DNA from: Acidovorax delafieldii
GTDB lineage: Bacteria; Pseudomonadota; Gammaproteobacteria; Burkholderiales; Burkholderiaceae_C
DNA length: 64,000 nt
Reading direction: 5' to 3'
Assembly (NCBI GenBank): GCA_002377855.1
Contig: DFQQ01000008.1
Coordinates: 1-64,000, forward strand
The notes under the pieces were generated by a model, which searched no databases, was not told the DNA's origin, and worked only from the letters and a program-made list of their open reading frames with translations. Of this stretch, positions 58,019 through 64,000 are shown piece after piece. Each line of letters starts with the position of its first letter. The first letter of the stretch is position 1. The translations under genes and the position numbers were made by a program.

Positions 58019-58075
58019 CCCTAGCAGCTATCGCGCACGCGACTGAGCCACGAGACAGACCATGCAACAGGCCTC

Positions 58076-59719
58076 TCAGAGGCCCGGCAGCCGATAGTCT
58101 TTGAGCTGGTCCCGCAACTTGGTCTTGAGCATCTTGCCTGTCGCCCCGATCGGAATGGCGTCCACAAAAACCACGTCATCCGGGATCTGCCACTTGGCCG
58201 TCTTTCCCTCGTAGAAGGCCAGCAACTCTTCCTTGCTCACGTCGGTGCCAGGGCGCTTGACGACCGCGACGATGGGCCGCTCGTCCCACTTGGGGTGGGG
58301 CATGCCGACGCAGGCTGCCATCTGGATGGCCGGGTGGGCCATGGCAATGTTCTCAATATCGATGGAGCTGATCCATTCGCCGCCAGACTTGATCACGTCT
58401 TTGCTGCGGTCTGTGATCTGCATGAAGCCATCCGCGTCGATCGTGGCAACGTCGCCCGTGGGGAACCAGCCCCGCCCGCGTGCGTCTTTGACGAGCGGGT
58501 TGCCCCCTTCGCCCTTGAAGTAACTGTCAACGATCCATGGGCCCTTGACCAGCAGGTCGCCGTAGGTCTTGCCATCCCAGGGCAACTCTTCGCCATCGCC
58601 GCCCACGATCTTCATGTCCACGCCATAGATCGCGCGACCCTGCTTCTGCACGATTTTCATCTGCTCATCCTTGGGCAGAGAAAGGTGTTTGTTCTTCAAA
58701 GTGCACAGTGTCCCCAGCGGGCTCATCTCGGTCATGCCCCAGGCGTGCAGCACCGTAACGTCATAGCCATCCTGGAAGGCCGTGATCATGGCCGGCGGGC
58801 ACGCAGAACCGCCGATCACCGTGCGTTTGAGCGATGAGAACTTGAGCCCTGCGGGCTTCATGTGTGCGAGCAGCATTTGCCACACCGTAGGCACGCCGGC
58901 TGCATAGGTCACCTGCTCGGCCTCGATCAGTCCATACACCGACTTGCCGTCCAGCGCGGGCCCCGGGAACACCAGCTTGCAGCCCGTGAGCGCAGCCGAG
59001 TAGGGGATTCCCCAGGCATTGACATGGAACATGGGCACCACGGGCAGGACCGCATCGCGGGCCGACAGACACATCACATCAGGCAGCGCCGCCGCGTAGG
59101 CGTGCAGCGTGGTGGAGCGGTGGCTGTACAAAGCGGCTTTGGGGTTGCCCGTCGTGCCGCTGGTGTAGCACATGCTCGATGCGGAGTTTTCGTCAAACTC
59201 GGGCCACGCGTAATCAGCAGTCTGCGCGCCGATCCAGGCTTCGTAGCTCACCAGCCCCGGCACTCCCGTGTCCGCGGGCAGCCTGTCCGCATCACACAGT
59301 GCCACCCACAACTTCACGCTAGGGCACCTTGCATGCACGGCCTGCACCAGGGGCAGGAACGTCATGTCGAAACACAGCACCTGGTCCTCGGCATGGTTGA
59401 CGATCCAGGCAATCTGGTCGGGATGCAAACGTGGATTGATGGTGTGCAGTACCCTGCCCGAGCCGCTCACGCCGAAGTACATCTCCATGTGGCGGTAGCC
59501 GTTCCAGGCCAGCGTGGCTACGCGATCGCTGAACTGGAGTTGCTGGGCATCCAGCGCATTGGCCAGGCGGCGGGCACGAGCGCCCAGGTCGCGGTAGGTG
59601 TAACGGTGAATATCGCCTTCAACCCGGCGCGAGACGATTTCTGCGTCACCATGGTGGCGTTCAGCAAACTCGATCAGCGACGAAATGAGCAGCGGTTGAC
59701 TTTGCATCAAACCCAGCAT
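58076..59719 (-). CDS. Medium-chain acyl-CoA ligase, AlkK-like
   Basis: A 547-residue adenylate-forming enzyme following AlkK of Pseudomonas along its whole length: SSMCYTSGTTGNPKAALYSHRS (AMP motif), VPMFHVNAWGIPYSAALTGCKLVFPGPALDG, HAWGMTEMSPLGTL, GWFPTGDVATIDADGFMQITDRSKDVIKSGGEWISSIDIEN and the catalytic-type lysine in TGKMLKTKLR. It activates fatty acids for beta-oxidation. AGGAG lies before ATG 59719. Divergent from selO. Confidence 0.94.
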   Translation of the reverse strand: MLGLMQSQPLLISSLIEFAERHHGDAEIVSRRVEGDIHRYTYRDLGARARRLANALDAQQLQFSDRVATLAWNGYRHMEMYFGVSGSGRVLHTINPRLHPDQIAWIVNHAEDQVLCFDMTFLPLVQAVHARCPSVKLWVALCDADRLPADTGVPGLVSYEAWIGAQTADYAWPEFDENSASSMCYTSGTTGNPKAALYSHRSTTLHAYAAALPDVMCLSARDAVLPVVPMFHVNAWGIPYSAALTGCKLVFPGPALDGKSVYGLIEAEQVTYAAGVPTVWQMLLAHMKPAGLKFSSLKRTVIGGSACPPAMITAFQDGYDVTVLHAWGMTEMSPLGTLCTLKNKHLSLPKDEQMKIVQKQGRAIYGVDMKIVGGDGEELPWDGKTYGDLLVKGPWIVDSYFKGEGGNPLVKDARGRGWFPTGDVATIDADGFMQITDRSKDVIKSGGEWISSIDIENIAMAHPAIQMAACVGMPHPKWDERPIVAVVKRPGTDVSKEELLAFYEGKTAKWQIPDDVVFVDAIPIGATGKMLKTKLRDQLKDYRLPGL

Positions 59720-59885
59720 GTTGGCTCCTAGGATGTTGTTGTGGACAAAGCGGCCATCGTACTGCGCGCCGCTCATCGGTTGTGTCGCAAAAGGCTCGTG
59801 AAATCCCTTGCTTCGCCCCCCAAAACCGCGCCGCCCGCAAGGCCCCTGGGGATTCAGGAATTTGCACGCTGCGAGACAATGGACC

Positions 59886-61373
59886 ATGACCAGCACCACC
59901 TCGAATGCGCCCGGCCAACCCCTGGGCTTTCAATGGCAGCCCGGGTTCTCTGCCCTGGGCGGTGACTTCTATACCGAGTTGCGCCCCACCCCGCTCCCGT
60001 CGCCGCACTGGATCGGCACCAGCGACGACGTAGCCCAACTGCTGGGGCTCGCGCAGGGCTGGTCGCACGCTGACGATGCTTTGCAGGCGTTCACGGGCAA
60101 CCAGGTACTGCAGGGCTCAACGCCGCTGGCCACCGTGTACAGCGGTCACCAGTTCGGCGTGTGGGCGGGGCAGTTGGGAGATGGCCGCGCCATCTTGCTG
60201 GGGGAAACCTCCGGGGGTTTCGAAATACAGCTCAAGGGAGCGGGCCGCACGCCCTATTCCCGGATGGGCGACGGACGCGCCGTGCTGCGCTCCAGCATCC
60301 GCGAGTTTCTGTGCAGCGAAGCCATGCATGGGCTTGGCATACCCACATCCCGTGCCTTGTGCATCAGCGGGTCTCCAGCACCGGTGCGCCGTGAGGAAAT
60401 AGAAACCGCTGCCGTGGTAACGCGGGTAGCGCCCAGCTTTGTGCGTTTCGGCCACTTTGAGCATTTCGCCGCCAGCGGCCAAGAAGCGCAGTTGCGAGCG
60501 CTGGCAGACTATGTGATCGACCGCTACTACCCAGAGTGCCGTAACAGCGCCGCAAGCAGGTTCGGCGGCAACGCCTATGCCGCGTTGCTCAACAGCGTGA
60601 GCGAGCGCACCGCCCACCTCATGGCCCAGTGGCAGGCCGTGGGGTTTTGCCATGGTGTGATGAATACCGACAACATGAGCATCCTGGGCCTGACACTGGA
60701 TTACGGTCCGTTCCAGTTCCTGGATGCGTTCGCGCCGGGCCACATCTGCAACCACAGCGACACCCAGGGTCGTTACGCATACAACCGCCAGCCCAACGTC
60801 GCATACTGGAACCTGTTCTGCTTGGCGCAGGCCTTGCTTCCACTGATCAACGACCAACCTACCGTGCTGGCCGCGCTGGAGTCTTACAAAGCCGTTTTCC
60901 CCACGGCATTCATGCAGGAAATGCGCAAGAAGCTGGGGTTGACGCAGGAACGCGCAGGGGACGAAGCCCTGACAGACAGCCTGCTGCAGTTGCTGGCCCG
61001 CAATGCGGTGGACTACACGATCTTCTGGCGGCGCCTCTCGCATGCCGTGCGGCAGGGGCAGTTTGATCCGGTACGCGACCTGTTCGCCGACCGGGCCGCC
61101 TGGGATGCTTGGCTGCTATCATATTTAGAGCTTCTGGCGCTTGAAGACAGGGCGCTAGCAGGCAATTTGATGCTTGGCACGAACCCCAAATTTGTCTTGC
61201 GCAATCATTTGGGCGAACAGGTCATACGCGCGGCCAAAGCCGGCGACCTTGCACCGCTGCAGACACTTCAGCGCTTGCTGGAGCGCCCCTTTGAGGAGCA
61301 CCCCGGCCACGAGGCTTATGCCGACTTTCCGCCCGAATGGGCTTCATCTATTTCCATCAGCTGCTCATCATGA
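59886..61373 (+). CDS. selO: Protein adenylyltransferase SelO (YdiU)
   Basis: A 495-residue pseudokinase-fold enzyme that transfers AMP to proteins. Seen: YSGHQFGVWAGQLGDGRAILLGE, FEIQLKGAGRTPYSRMGDGRAVLRSSIREFLCSEAMHGLGIPTSRAL, HGVMNTDNMSILGLTLDYGPFQFLDAF and the end-region NPKFVLRNHLGEQVI. ATG 59886 fits family length. Residues ~411-430 are read from a dispersed repeat. The TGA overlaps the msrB start (ATGA), so the two are coupled. Confidence 0.94.
   Translation: MTSTTSNAPGQPLGFQWQPGFSALGGDFYTELRPTPLPSPHWIGTSDDVAQLLGLAQGWSHADDALQAFTGNQVLQGSTPLATVYSGHQFGVWAGQLGDGRAILLGETSGGFEIQLKGAGRTPYSRMGDGRAVLRSSIREFLCSEAMHGLGIPTSRALCISGSPAPVRREEIETAAVVTRVAPSFVRFGHFEHFAASGQEAQLRALADYVIDRYYPECRNSAASRFGGNAYAALLNSVSERTAHLMAQWQAVGFCHGVMNTDNMSILGLTLDYGPFQFLDAFAPGHICNHSDTQGRYAYNRQPNVAYWNLFCLAQALLPLINDQPTVLAALESYKAVFPTAFMQEMRKKLGLTQERAGDEALTDSLLQLLARNAVDYTIFWRRLSHAVRQGQFDPVRDLFADRAAWDAWLLSYLELLALEDRALAGNLMLGTNPKFVLRNHLGEQVIRAAKAGDLAPLQTLQRLLERPFEEHPGHEAYADFPPEWASSISISCSS
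61118..61175 (+). repeat. Dispersed hairpin repeat, copy D, inside selO
   Basis: ATATTTAGAGCTTCTGGCGCTTGAAGACAGGGCGCTAGCAGGCAATTTGATG (in parts) carries the arms TGGCGCTT / GGCGCTAGCAGGC. It is read as LELLALEDRALAGN within SelO, with TTA, CTA, TCA and TAT codons unusual for this gene. It sits just before the conserved NPKFVLRN block. Confidence 0.7.
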
Positions 61374-61783
61374 ACTTTCCGATCCAGAAGTCAGAAGCCG
61401 ACTGGCAAGAGATTCTTCGCAACAAGGGCGCCGAGCCGGCGGCTCTGCAGGTTACCCGCCACGCTGCTACAGAGCGCCCTTTCACCGGCAAGTACGAGGC
61501 GCACTGGGCCGATGGCAGCTACCACTGCATCTGCTGCGGCGCCAAGCTGTTTGATTCGGTAACCAAGTTTGACGCTGGCTGCGGCTGGCCCAGCTTCGCT
61601 GAAGCCACCCCAGGGGCCATCCACGAAGTGGTGGACCGCAGCCACGGCATGGTGCGAACCGAGACGGTATGTGCACAATGCGGGGCTCACTTGGGCCATG
61701 TCTTTGAAGACGGCCCCGCACCCTCAGGGCTGCGTTATTGCATGAACTCCGCCTCACTGGATTTTGAACCCGGCGCTTCCTGA
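61370..61783 (+). CDS. msrB: Peptide-methionine (R)-S-oxide reductase
   Basis: A 137-residue repair enzyme reducing methionine-R-sulfoxide. Zinc-binding CxxC pairs (HCICCGAKLF, VCAQCGAHLGHVF), FDAGCGWPSF and catalytic Cys 124 in RYCMNSASLDF are all present. ATG 61370 overlaps the selO stop by four bases. Both partners act in oxidative-stress protection. Confidence 0.96.
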   Translation: MNFPIQKSEADWQEILRNKGAEPAALQVTRHAATERPFTGKYEAHWADGSYHCICCGAKLFDSVTKFDAGCGWPSFAEATPGAIHEVVDRSHGMVRTETVCAQCGAHLGHVFEDGPAPSGLRYCMNSASLDFEPGAS

Positions 61784-61814
61784 AAAGCAGCCCCGTAGCT
61801 GGCCCCCGCTCTCC

Positions 61815-62354
61815 ATGAAAATACTGATCGATTTCTTTCCCATCCTGCTTTTTTTCGGCGCCTATAAAGTGTTCAACATCTACATCGCCACGGCCGTGTT
61901 GATGGCGGCCACGGTGCTGCAAATGGGACTGATCTACGCCATCGACCGCAAATTGCAGACCATGCACAAGATCACCCTCGTGCTGATCCTGCTGTTTGGC
62001 ACGCTCACCCTGGTCTTGCAGGATGATCGCTTCATCAAGTGGAAGCCCACGGTGCTCTACGGCGCCATGGCCCTGGCCTTGGCCATTGCAGTGTGGGGAA
62101 TGAAGAAGAACATCCTGCAGATGCTGCTGGGCAGCCAACTCACCCTGCCCGGCAACGTGTGGATGCGACTGAACCAAGCGTGGATTGGTTACTGCGCCTT
62201 CATGTCCGTCGTGAACGCGTACGTGGTGATGAACTTCAGCACGGAGTTCTGGGTCGACTTCAAGCTGTGGGGCTATGCCTTCCCGCTGGTGTTTCTGGTG
62301 GGACAAGGCCTGTACATTGCGCCCCACATCAAGGGCGACGAGCCTGCCCGCTGA
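61815..62354 (+). CDS. yciB: Septation protein A / inner-membrane-spanning protein YciB
   Basis: A 179-residue protein with five hydrophobic segments. LIDFFPILLFFGAYKVFNIYIATAVLM, IDRKLQTMHKITLVLILLFGTLTLVLQDDRFIKWKPTVLY and LNQAWIGYCAFMSVVNAYV are family hallmarks. It affects cell envelope and division. Follows msrB by 31 bp, so the same transcript is likely. Confidence 0.95.
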   Translation: MKILIDFFPILLFFGAYKVFNIYIATAVLMAATVLQMGLIYAIDRKLQTMHKITLVLILLFGTLTLVLQDDRFIKWKPTVLYGAMALALAIAVWGMKKNILQMLLGSQLTLPGNVWMRLNQAWIGYCAFMSVVNAYVVMNFSTEFWVDFKLWGYAFPLVFLVGQGLYIAPHIKGDEPAR

Positions 62355-62377
62355 GCCCCAACACTACATGAGTCAAT

Positions 62378-62638
62378 ATGCCTTCTATCGCTGAACAAAT
62401 GCACCTGCGGCTGTCGCAGAGCCTGCCCACCACATCGCTGCAGGTGATTGATGAAAGCGCGGCCCACGCCGGCCATGCGGGCTCCAATGGCACCGACTTT
62501 GGCACCCATTTTCGGGTGCAGATAGCGTCACCTTTGTTTACAGGCAAGTCACGGGTTGCCCAGCATCGCCTTGTGTATGATGCACTGCAGGAATTTATTG
62601 ACCGGGGTGTTCACGCACTCGCCATTGAAATTCTCTGA
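62378..62638 (+). CDS. BolA family protein
   Basis: An 86-residue BolA-type protein: SLQVIDESAAHAGHAG at the N-terminus and the signature FTGKSRVAQHRLVYDALQEFID with HALAI at the end. BolA proteins bind monothiol glutaredoxins and [2Fe-2S] clusters and influence stress morphology. It sits 23 bp after yciB. Confidence 0.93.
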   Translation: MPSIAEQMHLRLSQSLPTTSLQVIDESAAHAGHAGSNGTDFGTHFRVQIASPLFTGKSRVAQHRLVYDALQEFIDRGVHALAIEIL

Positions 62639-62706
62639 GTCGGTCTGCAGTTTTTGGTGATGACCGGCACTCAGCCGCAAACAACTTCTCATTTTTTGGA
62701 TTTCGC

Positions 62707-63492
62707 ATGAAGAAACAGCTCCTGTCCGGCCTCGTGGCCGCTGCCGTGCTGGGCACGATGGCCCTGCCCGCTTCCGCTCAGAACATTGCCATCGTCAACG
62801 GCAAGGCCGTTCCCAAAGAGCGTGCCGAGGTGCTGCGCCAGCAAGTGGAACGTTCCGGCCGTCCCATGACGCCTGACGTCGAAGGCCAGATCAAGGAAGA
62901 AGTGATTGCTCGCGAGATCTTCCTGCAAGAAGCTCAAAAACGTGGACTGGAAGGCTCTTCCGACTTCAAGGTGCAGATGGAATTGGCTCGCCAGACCATT
63001 CTCATCCGCGAGTTGTTTGCTGACTACCAGAAGAGCAACCCCGTTACCGACGCTGAAATCCAGGCCGAATACGACAAGTTCGCGGCCGCCAACAGCGGCA
63101 AGGAATACAAGGCCAGCCACATCCTGGTGGAAAAAGAAGCCGACGCCAAGGCAATCATTGCTTCTCTTAAAAAGGGCGCCAAGTTTGAAGACCTGGCCAA
63201 GAAGCAATCCAAGGATCCCGGCTCTGCAGCCAAGGGTGGCGATCTGGATTGGGCCAATCCTTCCAGCTACGTCAATGAATTTACCGAAGCCTTGCTGAAG
63301 CTTGAAAAGGGCAAGACCACCGAGACTCCTGTGAAGAGCCAGTTTGGTTGGCACATCATTCGCTTGGTGGATGTGCGCCAAGCAGAGCTGCCCAAGTTGG
63401 AAGATGTGAAACCCCAGGTCGCTCAGCAACTGCAACAGCAAAAGCTGGTGAAGTTCCAGGAAGACCTGCGCGCCAAGGCAAAGGTGGAGTGA
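62707..63492 (+). CDS. Parvulin-type peptidyl-prolyl isomerase, exported (PrsA/PpiC-like)
   Basis: A 261-residue protein with signal peptide MKKQLLSGLVAAAVLGTMALPASAQ, an N-terminal chaperone-type region and a rotamase domain (EYKASHILVEKEADAKAIIASLKKGAKFEDLAKKQSKDPGSAAKGGDLDWANPSSYVNEF..., ending FGWHIIRLVDVR). It assists folding of outer-membrane or periplasmic proteins. Follows bolA by 68 bp. Confidence 0.94.
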   Translation: MKKQLLSGLVAAAVLGTMALPASAQNIAIVNGKAVPKERAEVLRQQVERSGRPMTPDVEGQIKEEVIAREIFLQEAQKRGLEGSSDFKVQMELARQTILIRELFADYQKSNPVTDAEIQAEYDKFAAANSGKEYKASHILVEKEADAKAIIASLKKGAKFEDLAKKQSKDPGSAAKGGDLDWANPSSYVNEFTEALLKLEKGKTTETPVKSQFGWHIIRLVDVRQAELPKLEDVKPQVAQQLQQQKLVKFQEDLRAKAKVE

Positions 63493-63497
63493 TTTTC

Positions 63498-63552
63498 AAG
63501 CGCTCAGATTGAGCGCTTTGTCCCCAAAAAACGCGGCCATGGCCGCGTTTTT
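63498..63552 (+). terminator. Double hairpin terminator after the parvulin gene
   Basis: AAGCGCTC-AGATT-GAGCGCTT (63498-63518), then a perfect palindrome AAAAACGCGGCCA/TGGCCGCGTTTTT (63527-63552) with T-rich tail. It can also serve the convergent membrane acyltransferase gene. Confidence 0.88.
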
Positions 63553-63705
63553 CTTTTTTACTGTTCCCCCTTGGAGCTCGCCGTACGTCGGGTCAAGACG
63601 TAATGGGAGGAAGTCGACACGACGCAGGGCTGGCCAGCAATGACCACACATTGTCTTATGCACTTTGGCCAAGTCGCCCGACAATTCACTGCCTTCCAGT
63701 CTGGC

Positions 63706-64000
63706 TCAACGCCCCGCAATCCAAAACCACGCCATCAAAGCGCCGATCAAAATGGGCTGGTGCAGCATGTAGTAGCTCAAACTCCAGCGCCCCAGCATCG
63801 ACAGCCCCTTCCAAATTCCCGTCAACGGTCGCCGCATCCATCGCAACTGCCGCGCAAGCAACCACTGGCCGCACGCCATGCCCCACCACATCACGCCCAG
63901 CCAAGGAAACACTGGTACGTAGTCCTGGGTGAACGGCTTGCGGCTGACCAAGCCTAGCCAATTCAAGGCCCTGGAATTGAACCATGAAGCCAGTTCCTCC
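63706..64000 (-). CDS. DUF1624/heparan-alpha-glucosaminide N-acetyltransferase-like membrane protein, C-terminal part (5' end outside window)
   Basis: The frame is open to the right edge and ends with TGA at 63706. About 97 residues are visible: VFPWLGVMWWGMACGQWLLA followed by LSMLGRWSLSYYMLHQPILIGALMAWFWIAG. This pattern, hydrophobic helices with WLGVMWWG and LSYYMLHQP, is that of the C-terminus of DUF1624 membrane acyltransferases. The substrate cannot be told from this end. Confidence 0.8.
   Translation of the reverse strand, partial: EELASWFNSRALNWLGLVSRKPFTQDYVPVFPWLGVMWWGMACGQWLLARQLRWMRRPLTGIWKGLSMLGRWSLSYYMLHQPILIGALMAWFWIAGR

Noticed and set aside
1..64000. CRISPR array, phage gene cluster, secondary-metabolite cluster or restriction-modification system
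   Set aside because: None seen: no regularly spaced identical repeats, no cas, phage structural, PKS/NRPS or methylase genes. The only mobile-element trace is the integrase remnant near tRNA-Gly.

Overview
The window is chromosomal DNA from a GC-rich betaproteobacterium, most likely a member of the Comamonadaceae (Acidovorax-like). This is inferred from protein character (BktB, AlkK-like, Bug and TRAP binding proteins), the tandem glycine riboswitch in front of gcvT, and a short dispersed hairpin repeat. No search could be run, so the genus is not proven.

Layout. 1-1.3 kb: 3' end of ETF-ubiquinone oxidoreductase and a divergent Lrp/AsnC regulator. 1.7-4.5 kb: a TRAP transporter (dctP-dctQ-dctM). 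4.5-9.5 kb: glycine riboswitch and gcvT-gcvH-gcvP. 9.6-11.8 kb: an AT-richer insert with a zinc-ribbon/TM2 protein and a lipoprotein. 12.1-18.8 kb: FKBP isomerase, a MerR regulator with a MerR-type promoter driving an acyltransferase, a nitroreductase, a hybrid histidine kinase and an RluA-type pseudouridine synthase. 19.2-25.5 kb: EamA exporter/MarR divergent pair, SDR, bktB thiolase, Bug-type binding protein, universal stress protein with an FNR-type box, and a 2OG-Fe(II) dioxygenase. 25.7-28.3 kb: alaS. 28.5-37.5 kb: a GABA/polyamine module (MocR/GabR-like regulator, gabT, PotA/D/B/C-like ABC importer, gabD). 37.6-39.1 kb: a YafO-type toxin with an unusual antitoxin candidate, a truncated integrase and tRNA-Gly(CCC), which look like an island scar. 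39.1-44.9 kb: ogt, two SDRs, GST, GNAT, MDR oxidoreductase and thioesterase.

44.1-59.7 kb is a 15-kb run of minus-strand genes for fatty-acid metabolism: AlkK-like acyl-CoA ligase, Liv-type ABC importer, oleate hydratase, FadJ-like fusion, thiolase, acyl-CoA dehydrogenase, SDR. 59.9-64 kb holds selO-msrB (overlapping), yciB, bolA, a parvulin isomerase and the 3' end of a DUF1624-type membrane acyltransferase.

The most unusual signals are a ~40-60 bp hairpin repeat (12 copies recognised by eye) that appears to sit inside gcvP, selO and probably alaS without breaking their frames; a MerR promoter placed so that its start point falls on the start codon of the acyltransferase; the YafO-type toxin following its partner in the same reading frame; and several clean operator-like palindromes upstream of metabolic genes.
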